Of a stretch of DNA of 64,000 nt, positions 55,494-64,000 are shown in pieces. The position numbers were made by a program, and so were the translations under genes. The stretch covers positions 3,936,501 to 4,000,500 of the forward strand of contig NZ_CP141608.1 of the NCBI RefSeq assembly GCF_035581345.1. The letters run 5' to 3'. Source of the stretch: Pseudomonas sp. JQ170C. GTDB lineage: Bacteria; Pseudomonadota; Gammaproteobacteria; Pseudomonadales; Pseudomonadaceae. The notes under the pieces were generated by a model. That model did no database searches and was not told the DNA's origin. It saw only the letters and a program-made list of their open reading frames with translations. How positions within the stretch are numbered: the stretch's first letter is position 1; each line of letters opens with the position of its first letter.

Positions 55494-55531
55494 AGAATAA
55501 CCCCTGTCTTTCTTCCTGTTCTGGGCTGTCG

Positions 55532-56497
55532 ATGAATAATTTACGTGCGTTGTGCCAGCGTAGCGTCAGCAACGGCAGCCTGTTTGCGGTGCTGTCTGCC
55601 CTGGGGTTCAGCCTCAAGGCGATTTTCGTCAAGTTGTCTTATGCGGCAAGCCAGGTGGATGCGATCACCCTGCTGGCGATGCGCATGGGCCTGGCCTTGC
55701 CGCTGTTTGCCTGGCTGGTGTGGGCCAGCCGCGGCCCGAGCAACGCGCCGCTGGGCCTGGGCGACGGGGTGCGGGTGATGCTCCTGGGCCTGTTCGGCTA
55801 TTACCTGGCCAGCCTGTTCGATTTCTACGGCTTGCAGTACATCAGTGCCGGGCTCGAACGGCTGATCCTGTTCACCTACCCGACCCTGGTGCTGGTGTTC
55901 CAGGCCATCGCCCTGCGCGAGCGCCCTACCCTGCGTACCCTGGCGGCAATGGGCCTGTGCTACCTGGGCCTGGGTATCGCCTTCGTGCATGACGTGAGCG
56001 TCGCCAACATGGGCAACCAGGTGATCGTCGGTGCGGCGTGGGTGTTCGCCAGTGCCGTGACCTATGCACTGTACTACTCGGGCACCGGCATCATGCTCAA
56101 GCGCATGAACTCCATGCGCCTGGCAGGGCTTGCCGGTGGCGCATCGTCGCTGATGGTGCTGGCGCACTACCTGCTGGTGGCCGATTTCGCCGGGCTCTGG
56201 CAACTGCCCACGGCGGTGTGGGTCTATGCGGCGTTGATGGCCGTGATCTCCACGGTGCTGCCGATCTATTGGGTGGCGCTGGCGATCCAGCGCATGGGCG
56301 CCACCCATACCGCGGCCGTCGGCAACCTGGGGCCGGTGCTGACGGTGCTGGCCTCGTGGGCGGTGCTCAGTGAGGAGGTGTCGGTGTACCAGATGGCCGG
56401 GCTGGCCCTGGTGCTGTTCGGGGTGTCGCGGCTCAAACCTGCGAAGGCGAAAGCGCAGGCACCCGGGCAGGTCGGCTCGTCGCCGCAAAAGGCGTAG
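55532..56497 (+). CDS. EamA/DMT-family transporter
   Basis: 321 aa with ten membrane helices in two EamA repeats (SALGFSLKAIFVKLSY..., then AWVFASAVTYALYYSGTGIM). Exports or imports small metabolites; substrate unknown. Controlled in all likelihood by the divergent LysR. Confidence 0.88.
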   Translation: MNNLRALCQRSVSNGSLFAVLSALGFSLKAIFVKLSYAASQVDAITLLAMRMGLALPLFAWLVWASRGPSNAPLGLGDGVRVMLLGLFGYYLASLFDFYGLQYISAGLERLILFTYPTLVLVFQAIALRERPTLRTLAAMGLCYLGLGIAFVHDVSVANMGNQVIVGAAWVFASAVTYALYYSGTGIMLKRMNSMRLAGLAGGASSLMVLAHYLLVADFAGLWQLPTAVWVYAALMAVISTVLPIYWVALAIQRMGATHTAAVGNLGPVLTVLASWAVLSEEVSVYQMAGLALVLFGVSRLKPAKAKAQAPGQVGSSPQKA

Positions 56498-56601
56498 CGT
56501 GCGGCTCAGCTAGACTTGAGGGGCCTGGTGCCGAGCGTTGCGCAAGGCACCGGCCCCCAAGCGTAGTTACTCTCACCGAATTGACCTGAGTACACACCAT
56601 C

Positions 56602-57354
56602 ATGTGTAAATCATGTGATTCAACCTCCACCCCAAACCCGAACGACCGTCGTCGCTTTCTTCAACTTGCCGGACTCGGCGCAGGTGCCCTGCTGCTGGCC
56701 GGTGCGCTACCTGCACGGATGATCCAGGCCGCGGAGAAATCGTCGGCGCCCCCCAAACCTCAAAACGTCATGACACCCGACCAGGCCCTGCATCGCCTGG
56801 TCGAAGGCAACGAGCGGTATGTCAGCGGCAACTCCGACACCCACGACTTTCAGGACGAACGCGAAGCGTTGGTTTCCGGCCAGAATCCGTTCGTGGCGGT
56901 GCTCAGTTGTTCCGATTCACGGATCGCCCCCGAATACGCCTTCGACACCGCGCGCGGTGATCTTTTCGCCATCCGTGTGGCCGGCAACTTTGTCACCGAC
57001 GAAGGCCTGGCCAGCCTTGAATATGCAGTCGCCGTGCTCGGCGCACCGTTGATCCTGGTGCTGGGGCATGAAAGCTGCGGCGCCATCGATGCCGGCATCA
57101 AGGCGGTCAAGGATCAGACCGTGTTCCCCGGCCATATCTCCAAACTGACCGACGCCCTCAAGCCCGCCGTCGAAAAGGTCCTCAAGCAACCCGGCAATCT
57201 CATGGAAAATGCGACGGTGCAAAACGTCAAAGACTCGGTCCAGCGCCTTAAGAACGCCACGCCACTGCTCACCGATGCCCTGAGCAAGGGCACGTTGAAA
57301 GTCGCAGGCGGCATCTACCGCCTGGGCACCGGCAAAGTCGAGCTGATTGCCTAG
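56602..57354 (+). CDS. Exported beta-carbonic anhydrase
   Basis: 250 aa. Tat signal peptide with twin arginines (DRRRFLQLAGLGAGALLLAGAL, ~15-36). Zinc ligands Cys103, His156 and Cys159 with Asp105 (SCSDSR, GHESCGA). Interconverts CO2 and bicarbonate in the periplasm. The two early cysteines (MCKSCD) precede the Tat motif. Followed by a strong terminator. Confidence 0.92.
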   Translation: MCKSCDSTSTPNPNDRRRFLQLAGLGAGALLLAGALPARMIQAAEKSSAPPKPQNVMTPDQALHRLVEGNERYVSGNSDTHDFQDEREALVSGQNPFVAVLSCSDSRIAPEYAFDTARGDLFAIRVAGNFVTDEGLASLEYAVAVLGAPLILVLGHESCGAIDAGIKAVKDQTVFPGHISKLTDALKPAVEKVLKQPGNLMENATVQNVKDSVQRLKNATPLLTDALSKGTLKVAGGIYRLGTGKVELIA

Positions 57355-57365
57355 CGCCAGACAAC

Positions 57366-57391
57366 AAAAAAGCACCCGAGGGTGCTTTTTT
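57366..57391. terminator. Bidirectional intrinsic terminator
   Basis: A-tract, stem GCACCC/GGGTGC with a GA-containing loop region, and T-tract: AAAAAGCACCCGAGGGTGCT then TTTTT. It lies between the convergent carbonic anhydrase and ycaO genes and can serve both. Confidence 0.9.
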
Positions 57392-57403
57392 GTTGGTCGC
57401 TGT

Positions 57404-59608
57404 TTAGCGGGTCAAGGCCGCTACCTTGGCCCGCGCGCTGTGCAGCTTTTTGTAGCTCTCGAGCAGCCGCAGGTGCTTGTCGAGGCCTTCAAGCTTCATG
57501 CTCGTAGGCGTCAGGCCGAAGAAGCGCACGCTACCGTCCACCGAGCCCAGCACCGCATCCATCCGCGGGTTGCCGAACATACGGCGGAAGTTGACCTCGT
57601 AGTCTTGCATCTCCAGCTCATCGTCCAGTTCCACCTCAAGCACCACGTTCAAGGCCTGATAGAACAGTCCGCGCTCGACGGTGTTGTCATTGAACTGCAG
57701 GAAGGTTTCCACCAACTCCTTGGCCTCGTCGAACTGCTGCAGCGCGAGGTGGATCAGCAGCTTCAGTTCCAGAATGGTCAACTGGCCCCACACCGTGTTC
57801 TCGTCGAACTCGACGCCGATCAGGGTCGAGATGTCGGTGTAGTCATCGAGCTCGCTCTCGATCAGGCGCTCGAGCAGTGCCTGCAGGTCATCTTCGTCCA
57901 GGCTGTGCAGGTTGAGGATATCGGCGCGGAAGAACAGTGCCTTGTTGGTGTTGTCCCAGATCAGGTCGTCCACCGGGTAGATTTCCGAGTAACCCGGCAC
58001 CAGGATGCGGCAGGCCGTTGCACCCAGGTGCTCATACACTGCCATGTACACTTCCTTGCCCATGCCTTCGAGAATGCCGAACAGGGTGGCGGCTTCCTCG
58101 GTGTTGGCGTGCTCGCCGTGGCCGGAGAAGTCCCACTCGACAAACTCGAAATCAGCCTTGGCACTGAAGAAGCGCCACGACACCACACCGCTGGAGTCGA
58201 TGAAGTGCTCGACGAAGTTGTTCGGCTCGGTCACCGCATGGCTTTCAAAGGTCGGCTGAGGCAAGTCGTTCAGGCCCTCGAAGCTGCGGCCCTGGAGCAG
58301 CTCGGTCAGGCTGCGCTCCAGCGCCACTTCAAGGCTTGGGTGGGCCCCAAAGGAGGCAAACACACCGCCGGTACGCGGGTTCATCAGGGTGACGCACATG
58401 ACCGGGAATTCTCCGCCCAGCGAGGCATCCTTGACCAGCACCGGGAAGCCCTGCTCTTCCAGCCCCTGGATACCTGCCTGAATCGCGGGGTACTTGGCCA
58501 GCACCTCCTGCGGCACATCCGGCAGGGCGATTTCGCCTTCGAGGATTTCGCGTTTGACCGCACGCTCGAAGATCTCCGACAGGCACTGCACCTGGGCCTC
58601 GGCCAAGGTGTTGCCGGCGCTCATGCCGTTGCTCAGGTACAGGTTTTCGATCAGGTTGGAGGGGAAGTACACCACCTCGCCGTCCGACTGGCGCACAAAC
58701 GGCAGCGAGCAGATGCCGCGTTCTTCATTACCGGAGTTGGTGTCGTACAGGTGCGAGCCGCGCAGCTCGCCATCGGGGTTGTAGATCTCCAGGCAGTAGC
58801 CGTCGAGCAGGTCAGCCGGCAGTGCGTCTTTACGGCCCGGCTTGAACCAGCGCTCGTCGGGGTAATGCACGAACGGCGCGTTGGCGATTTCTTCGCCCCA
58901 GAACTGGTCGTTGTAGAAGAAGTTGCAGTTCAACCGCTCGATGAATTCGCCCAGCGCCGAGGCCAGCGCGCTTTCCTTGGTGGCACCCTTGCCGTTGGTG
59001 AAGCACATCGGCGACTGTGCATCGCGGATGTGCAGCGACCAGACGTTGGGAACGATATTGCGCCACGACGCGATCTCGATCTTCATGCCCAGGCCCGCCA
59101 GGATCCCGGACATATTGGCGATGGTCTGCTCCAGTGGCAGGTCCTTGCCGGCGATGTAGGTGCTGGCGTCCGAATCCGGATTGACCATCAGCAGCGCCTG
59201 GGCGTTGGCATCGAGGTTTTCCACTTCCTCGATGACAAACTCGGGGCCGGTCTGCACCACTTTCTTTACCGTGCAACGGTCGATGGAACGCAGGATGCCC
59301 TGGCGGTCTTTCTCGGAGATGTCCGCCGGCAGCTCGACCTGGATCTTGAAGATCTGGTTGTAGCGGTTCTCCGGGTCGACAATGTTGTTCTGCGACAGGC
59401 GGATATTGTCGGTGGGGATGTCACGCGTCTGGCAATAGAGCTTGACGAAGTAAGCCGCGCACAGGGCCGACGAAGCCAGGAAATAGTCGAATGGCCCCGG
59501 GGCAGAACCATCGCCCTTGTAGCGAATAGGCTGATCGGCCACCACCGTAAAGTCATCGAACTTGGCTTCAAGTCGAAGGTTGTCGAGAAAGTTAACCTTG
59601 ATTTCCAT
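57404..59608 (-). CDS. ycaO: OsmC-YcaO fusion protein (ribosomal protein S12 methylthiotransferase accessory factor)
   Basis: 734 aa. Residues ~1-140 are an OsmC-like domain (GDGSAPGPFDYFLASSALCAAYFV, with Cys in the OsmC position), ~170-560 the YcaO ATP-binding domain (GKGATKESALASALGEFIERL) and ~560-734 a helical TPR-like C-terminus. E. coli YcaO (~586 aa) assists RimO in beta-methylthiolation of S12; the N-terminal OsmC fusion could add a peroxidase or persulfide function, inferred. No substrate peptide gene is near, so an RiPP role is unlikely. Confidence 0.9.
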   Translation of the reverse strand: MEIKVNFLDNLRLEAKFDDFTVVADQPIRYKGDGSAPGPFDYFLASSALCAAYFVKLYCQTRDIPTDNIRLSQNNIVDPENRYNQIFKIQVELPADISEKDRQGILRSIDRCTVKKVVQTGPEFVIEEVENLDANAQALLMVNPDSDASTYIAGKDLPLEQTIANMSGILAGLGMKIEIASWRNIVPNVWSLHIRDAQSPMCFTNGKGATKESALASALGEFIERLNCNFFYNDQFWGEEIANAPFVHYPDERWFKPGRKDALPADLLDGYCLEIYNPDGELRGSHLYDTNSGNEERGICSLPFVRQSDGEVVYFPSNLIENLYLSNGMSAGNTLAEAQVQCLSEIFERAVKREILEGEIALPDVPQEVLAKYPAIQAGIQGLEEQGFPVLVKDASLGGEFPVMCVTLMNPRTGGVFASFGAHPSLEVALERSLTELLQGRSFEGLNDLPQPTFESHAVTEPNNFVEHFIDSSGVVSWRFFSAKADFEFVEWDFSGHGEHANTEEAATLFGILEGMGKEVYMAVYEHLGATACRILVPGYSEIYPVDDLIWDNTNKALFFRADILNLHSLDEDDLQALLERLIESELDDYTDISTLIGVEFDENTVWGQLTILELKLLIHLALQQFDEAKELVETFLQFNDNTVERGLFYQALNVVLEVELDDELEMQDYEVNFRRMFGNPRMDAVLGSVDGSVRFFGLTPTSMKLEGLDKHLRLLESYKKLHSARAKVAALTR

Positions 59609-59706
59609 GCGGGATTACCATCGAGCGAAACAAATTGGCCGCCATTATCCGGTTTTTCACCCTGAAGTCCCGTGCTTTTGCGCGATGGCCGCTGGCCGGT
59701 CCCGGG

Positions 59707-60651
59707 CTAGCGCTTCACGAAATCGACAATGGCCTCGACCACGCCTGGCGCAAGGGGTAGATCGCGCTGTGCGTAAGCACGCAGGTTGGCTTGAGTGTCG
59801 CCCTCGGGCACTTCCTTGAGGACATGATTGACGCCCGGCAGCAGCTTGACGATGGCATCTGGTTTTGCCGTTGCCAGGGCCTGGGCATCCTTGGTGTGCA
59901 CCTGCAGGTCTTCAGTACCTTGAAGGATAAGCACCGGCCGGCTGATGTTGTTGATGAGCTGCCCGGGATCGAGCTGGAAAAGGCTGATCAGGTAGCCCTG
60001 GACCTTCGGGCGAAACAAAGGCTCGAGCGGCGCGGAGACCTCGGCCACCGCCTTGCCCTGTTCAAGCGAACGGATGATGCTCATAGCCTCTGGCAACAAC
60101 GGCTGGTTGGCAGGATTGCCTTCGAGCTGGTCGCGCACTACCGAGGCCATTGGCCTGCCGGGCGTAGCGGCCAGAATCAGGCCGCACACACCCGTGCTGT
60201 TCTGCGCCGCCTGCAGGGCGACCAGGCCACCTTCGCTGTGGCCCAGCAGCCAGATGCAACCTTGGCTGTTGCGATCAGCGAGGTACTCGACCCAGGCACG
60301 TACGTCGTGCGCATAGTCCTGCATCCGTACCTGATCCGGATCGGCGATCGCAGCCCGGCTGCCAAACATCCCGCGTTTGTCGATACGCACGGTCTGGATG
60401 TCCCGTGCTGCGAGTGCCTGCGCCAGCAGCCGATAGGGCGCTGCGCCAATACCCAGCGGGCTGTTGCCGTCACGGTTGGTCGGGCCGGACCCGGGGATTA
60501 TCAGCACCAGGGGAGCCGACGGTGCCGAGCCACTGAGCAAGGCGCCCTGCAAGGGGCCCTGGGGGCCTGGAATCTGCACCACCTGCTCGGCCGTGGCGTG
60601 AATGGAAAACACCATCAAGAGCGCTAAGATCGGCATCCTTGCCCGGTTCAT
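59707..60651 (-). CDS. Exported alpha/beta hydrolase
   Basis: 314 aa; signal peptide to ~21 (PILALLMVFSIHATA). Nucleophile elbow GHSEGG, oxyanion region IPGSGPTNRDGN, late NHVLKEV histidine. Similar to periplasmic acyl esterases of the YqhA/BAAT type. Substrate unknown. Confidence 0.85.
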   Translation of the reverse strand: MNRARMPILALLMVFSIHATAEQVVQIPGPQGPLQGALLSGSAPSAPLVLIIPGSGPTNRDGNSPLGIGAAPYRLLAQALAARDIQTVRIDKRGMFGSRAAIADPDQVRMQDYAHDVRAWVEYLADRNSQGCIWLLGHSEGGLVALQAAQNSTGVCGLILAATPGRPMASVVRDQLEGNPANQPLLPEAMSIIRSLEQGKAVAEVSAPLEPLFRPKVQGYLISLFQLDPGQLINNISRPVLILQGTEDLQVHTKDAQALATAKPDAIVKLLPGVNHVLKEVPEGDTQANLRAYAQRDLPLAPGVVEAIVDFVKR

Positions 60652-60814
60652 TGTCCTGAATCCTTATGTGTGTGCGCAGTCGGGCTACGCAGCGATGATT
60701 GAACACGCAGTCTGCCACAACGCCCTGACGCTCCTACCAAGCCAACCTCACAAATCGCTCAAGGCAGCCGTTCGGTGGCAGAATCTCCTGACTTTGATCG
60801 TTTTGGAGACCCCC

Positions 60815-62674
60815 ATGCTTCGTGCATTCGAACGAAGGCTCGACCCCTTTCCTCCTGACGAGGTACCCCCACCGCCGGTGGGCCTGGCCCGGTTCCTGTG
60901 GGCGTGCACACGGGGCGCGCGCGGCTACATCCTTGCGTTTGCGCTGCTGAGCGCCAGTGTGTCGATCTACGAAGCCTGGCTGTTTTCGTTCCTCGGTCAG
61001 GTCGTGGATCTGCTCGGCACCTGGCAGGCAGGTGGCGATGCAGCAGCGCAGGAACGTCGCGTGTTGTGGGGCATGGCTATCGTCATGCTGTGCAGCGTCG
61101 GGCTGGTGGCATTGCGCACCATGGTGCAGCACCAGATTTTGGCGATAAACCTGCCATTGCGACTGCGCTGGGACTTCCACCGCTTGATGCTGCGGCAAAG
61201 CCTTTCGTTTTTCTCCGATGAGTTTTCCGGCCGGGTGACCACCAAGGTCATGCAGACGGCGCTGGCCGTGCGTGACCTGCTGTTCACCCTTATCGAGATC
61301 GCTCCCGGGATAGGCGTGTATTTCATTGCGATCATCGCCCTGGCCGGTGGTTTCGCGCTCAAGCTGATGCTGCCTTTCGTTGCCTGGGTCGTGTTGTTCG
61401 GGCTGGCCATGCTGTACTTCGTGCCCCGCCTGGGAAAGGTCGGGCAAGAGCAAGCCAATGCGCGGTCGATGATGACCGGGCGTATCTCGGACGCCTACAC
61501 GAACATCACCACGGTGAAGCTGTTCTCCCACTCCAACCGTGAAGCCCATTTCGCCCGTGCAGCGATGGAGGACTTCAAGCAGACCGGCTTTCGCCAGATG
61601 CGCCTGGTCAGCCAGTTCGAGATCGTCAACCAGGCCTTGGTGGTGGCGTTGATCATGGCCGCCGGGGGTTATGCCCTGTGGCTGTGGCACCAGGGTGAGG
61701 TCGGCGCAGGCGCGGTGGCGGCAATCACTGCCATGGCATTGCGGATCAATGGCATGTCGCACTGGATCATGTGGCAGATGACTTCGTTGTTCGAGAGCAT
61801 CGGTACCGTGCAGGACGGCATGGCAACCCTCACCCGCGGCCCCAAGGTGAAGGATGCGCCGGATGCGGGTGTGCTGGTGACCAGCGCAGGGGCGGTAACC
61901 TTCGACAATGTGAGCTTCAACTACGGTGGCGAACGCCAGGTGCTCGATGGCCTGAACCTGACTATTCGCCCGGGTGAAAAAATCGGCCTGGTCGGCCGCT
62001 CCGGCGCGGGCAAATCGACGCTCATCAACTTGCTGCTGCGCTTCTATGACGTCGACAGCGGGCAGATACGCATCGACGGCCAAGACATTGCCCACGTGAC
62101 GCAAGACAGCCTGCGCAGCGCCATCGGCATGGTCACCCAGGATACGTCACTGCTGCACCGTTCCATTCGCGACAACATCGCCTACGGCCGCCCCGATGCG
62201 AGCGACGCACAAATCCGCCGTGCCGCGGCCAATGCCCAGGCCGATGAGTTCATCAGCCAGCTCAGCGACCGGCAAGGCCATACCGGCTACGACACCCTGG
62301 TGGGCGAGCGCGGCATCAAGCTGTCGGGCGGCCAGCGCCAGCGCGTCGCGATTGCCCGGGTAATGCTCAAGAACGCCCCGATCCTGCTGCTCGACGAGGC
62401 CACCAGCGCGCTGGATTCCGAGGTCGAAGTGGCCATTCAGGAAAGCCTCGATGAGATGATGAAGGGCAAGACCGTGATTGCCATCGCCCATCGGCTGTCG
62501 ACGATTGCGGCAATGGACCGGCTGATTGTCATGGATGAGGGACGCATCATCGAGCAAGGTACCCACACCGAACTGCTGGCGAAAAACGGCATCTACGCGC
62601 AGCTGTGGCACCACCAGAGTGGCGGGTTCCTGGGTGAGGACCGGGGCGTGGCCGAGGCGATGGATCAGGCGTAA
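60815..62674 (+). CDS. ABC exporter, fused permease-ATPase
   Basis: 619 aa. Type I exporter domain (~45-330, six helices) and ATPase domain (~365-600): Walker A GRSGAGKST, signature LSGGQRQR, Walker B ILLLDEA, H-loop AHRLST. Half-transporter, expected to dimerise; MsbA/YwjA-like. ATG 60815 (GGAG upstream) preferred over the frame start at 60602. Confidence 0.9.
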   Translation: MLRAFERRLDPFPPDEVPPPPVGLARFLWACTRGARGYILAFALLSASVSIYEAWLFSFLGQVVDLLGTWQAGGDAAAQERRVLWGMAIVMLCSVGLVALRTMVQHQILAINLPLRLRWDFHRLMLRQSLSFFSDEFSGRVTTKVMQTALAVRDLLFTLIEIAPGIGVYFIAIIALAGGFALKLMLPFVAWVVLFGLAMLYFVPRLGKVGQEQANARSMMTGRISDAYTNITTVKLFSHSNREAHFARAAMEDFKQTGFRQMRLVSQFEIVNQALVVALIMAAGGYALWLWHQGEVGAGAVAAITAMALRINGMSHWIMWQMTSLFESIGTVQDGMATLTRGPKVKDAPDAGVLVTSAGAVTFDNVSFNYGGERQVLDGLNLTIRPGEKIGLVGRSGAGKSTLINLLLRFYDVDSGQIRIDGQDIAHVTQDSLRSAIGMVTQDTSLLHRSIRDNIAYGRPDASDAQIRRAAANAQADEFISQLSDRQGHTGYDTLVGERGIKLSGGQRQRVAIARVMLKNAPILLLDEATSALDSEVEVAIQESLDEMMKGKTVIAIAHRLSTIAAMDRLIVMDEGRIIEQGTHTELLAKNGIYAQLWHHQSGGFLGEDRGVAEAMDQA

Positions 62675-62692
62675 GCGGGGGCTGCGAGCGGC

Positions 62693-63143
62693 CCTTCCGT
62701 GGACACCATCACGACCGCTGCGCGGCCGATCGCAGGCTGTCGCCAGCGGCTACGGGGTTTGGCCTGCACGCTGTAGCCGCTGCCGAGGAACGAGGCTGCG
62801 ATCGGCCGCAACGCGGCCGTCATTCAGATTGTTTGTTGGCGGAGGCCCTTCCGTGGGCGCCATCACGACCGCTGCGCGGCCGATCGCAGGCTGTCGCCAG
62901 CGGCTACGGGGTTTGGCTTGCACGCTGTAGCCGCTGCCGAGGAACGAGGCTGCGATCGGCCGCAACGCGGTCGTCATTCAGATAGTTTGTTGGCGGAGGC
63001 CCTTCCGTGGACGCCATCACGACCGCTGCGCGGCCGATCGCAGTCTGTCGCCAGCGGCTACGGGGTTTGGCCTGCACGCTGTAGCCGCTGCCGAGGAACG
63101 AGGCTGCGATCGGCCGCAGAGCGGTCGTCATTCAGATCCGGAT
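62693..63143. repeat. Three-copy 154-bp tandem repeat (second repeat family)
   Basis: The gap 62675-63195 holds no gene. Copies begin at 62693, 62847 and 63001 (exact 154-bp steps), nearly identical. Each contains a long imperfect palindrome, GCGGCCGATCGCAGGC ... GGCTGCGATCGGCCGC, plus GCCAGCGGCTAC/GTAGCCGCTGCC. Frames of 75 codons inside are artefacts. Confidence 0.92.
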
Positions 63144-63195
63144 GCCATGCCTGCTGGGCTGGTATCATTCGAGCATCTACAGGCTGGGTTGAAAG

Positions 63196-63354
63196 ATGAA
63201 CCGTCAAAAGAAGATCAAGCAGTTACTGAAGGCGCACGCCAAAAAGGCCAGTGCCAAACTCGCGCCGAAGAACAAGCCCAAATACATCAGCAAGGCTGAC
63301 CGATTGAAGCTTGAGGCTGAAACCAGCCAGGACGCGGACGTTCCCGCCGAGTGA
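63196..63354 (+). CDS. DUF2986-type small basic protein
   Basis: 52 aa: MNRQKKIKQLLKAHAKKASA, then a Lys-rich KLAPKNKPKYISKADRLKLE and an acidic tail. This is the DUF2986 pattern of gamma-proteobacteria. GAAAG precedes the ATG. Function unknown; the basic N-terminus suggests nucleic-acid binding. Confidence 0.82.
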   Translation: MNRQKKIKQLLKAHAKKASAKLAPKNKPKYISKADRLKLEAETSQDADVPAE

Positions 63355-63383
63355 ATCGCCCCGCCTGGCCATCCCGCACCGAC

Positions 63384-64000
63384 TCAGATCGAGCGCTGGT
63401 TTACCCGGCTCATCAGTTGTTCTGCCGTTTCTTTGCGCTCCGAATAGCGATCAACCAGAAACGCCTGGCGGTCGCGCAGCAGCACGGTGAATTTCACCAG
63501 CTCCTCCATGACGTCAACGACGCGGTCGTAGAACGGCGACGCTTTCATCCGGCCGGCCTCATCGAACTCCAGGTAGGCCTTTGGCACCGACGATTGGTTG
63601 GGGATGGTGAACATCCGCATCCAGCGCCCCAGTACGCGTAGCTGGTTGACCACGTTGAACGACTGCGAGCCGCCACAAACCTGCATCACCGCCAGGGTCT
63701 TGCCCTGGGTCGGGCGCACGGCGCCCAGTTCCAGCGGGATCCAGTCGATCTGTGCCTTGAACACCGCCGACATCGCGCCGTGCCGCTCCGGCGAGCACCA
63801 GACCTGACCTTCCGACCACAGCACCAGCTCGCGCAGCTCCTGAACCTTGGGGTGGTCGGCCGGCACATCGTCGGGCAGTGGCAGCCCCGACGGATCGAAA
63901 ATCCGTGTATCGGCGCCGAAATGGGTGAGCAGGCGGGCGGCCTCCTCCACCAACAACCGGCTGAACGAGCGCGCGCGGGTCGAGCCATAGAGCAGCAGGA
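63384..64000 (-). CDS. arsH: Arsenical resistance flavoprotein ArsH (5' end outside window)
   Basis: The visible C-terminal ~205 residues match ArsH, an NADPH:FMN oxidoreductase that oxidises organoarsenicals: [16 protein letters not shown] (FMN phosphate loop), [22 protein letters not shown] and [23 protein letters not shown]. The frame runs off the window on the minus strand, so the start and any ars operon partners lie beyond 64000. Confidence 0.92.
   Translation of the reverse strand, partial: LLLYGSTRARSFSRLLVEEAARLLTHFGADTRIFDPSGLPLPDDVPADHPKVQELRELVLWSEGQVWCSPERHGAMSAVFKAQIDWIPLELGAVRPTQGKTLAVMQVCGGSQSFNVVNQLRVLGRWMRMFTIPNQSSVPKAYLEFDEAGRMKASPFYDRVVDVMEELVKFTVLLRDRQAFLVDRYSERKETAEQLMSRVNQRSI

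Noticed and set aside
57347..59665. 772-codon plus-strand frame opposite ycaO
   Set aside because: Antisense shadow of the OsmC-YcaO gene, whose domains are clear on the minus strand.
62750..63131. Two 75-codon frames (MTTALRPIAASFLGSGYS...) inside the tandem repeat
   Set aside because: They are the same repeat translated twice; no RBS or other coding evidence.
62693..63143. CRISPR-like appearance of the regularly spaced repeats
   Set aside because: The 154-bp units are contiguous and identical throughout, with no unique spacers, and no cas genes are present.

Overview
The window looks like a chromosomal segment of a Pseudomonas species, most likely of the P. putida / P. fluorescens lineages. 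The grounds are uniformly high GC, Pseudomonas-type gene families (an fpvG-to-fpvF ferripyoverdine operon, a YcaO with an OsmC domain, ArsH, ActP/YjcH), and many palindromic REP elements with the arm GTAGGAGCGGGCTTG between genes. No rRNA, tRNA, CRISPR array or complete insertion sequence was seen.

Layout. 1-1340 is the edge of an integrated element (xis, int); its tyrosine recombinase has lost the first catalytic arginine. 1473-11803 holds pbpG, a small coiled-coil protein, an STN-domain TonB-dependent siderophore receptor, and divergently the complete, translationally coupled fpvG-H-J-K-C-D-E-F operon for reduction of ferripyoverdine and release of its iron in the periplasm. 11845-12160 is a REP array, followed by a DUF1615 lipoprotein. 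13311-15572 is a two-gene transcription unit: a beta-propeller-like protein followed by a protein whose C-terminal half is CdtB (cytolethal distending toxin nuclease). It is the strongest candidate for an undescribed system. 15665-19668 has housekeeping and hypothetical genes (isochorismatase-fold, YecA/UPF0149, zinc alcohol dehydrogenase, a hypothetical + BRCT pair, chorismate mutase).

19669-23921 is accessory: repeats, a lipoprotein, a small phage-like protein, then a 446-aa protein of unknown function divergent from a WYL-domain regulator with an inverted repeat between them, an arrangement reminiscent of WYL-controlled defence modules. 24208-28836 has an MFS/HxlR pair, a Nudix hydrolase, a DUF4287 protein and the actP-yjcH acetate symporter pair. 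28894-36211 is a fatty-acid-type catabolic operon (acyl-CoA synthetase, SDR, acyl-CoA dehydrogenase, DUF6285, phosphotransferase) with a candidate sigma-54 promoter and a divergent PrpR-type sigma-54 activator whose GAFTGA loop reads GAFSGS.

36347-43586 has a CSS-type EAL phosphodiesterase, a long REP array, an SDR, a DUF1704 putative zinc carboxypeptidase, a dCache chemoreceptor and TrmK. 43723-49886 is a two-component flavin monooxygenase cluster (LysR, luciferase-like monooxygenase, flavin reductase, MFS, GFA enzyme, DUF1329 protein). 50015-56497 has a lipoprotein, an FAD-dependent 2-hydroxyacid dehydrogenase with LysR and MFS partners, and a LysR/EamA pair. 56602-64000 has a Tat-exported beta-carbonic anhydrase, the OsmC-YcaO protein, an alpha/beta hydrolase, an ABC exporter, a three-copy 154-bp tandem repeat, a DUF2986 mini-protein and the 3' part of arsH.

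A theme of the window is how REP elements sit on gene ends: several genes use the TAG inside the REP arm as stop codon, and two have C-terminal tails encoded by REP sequence.
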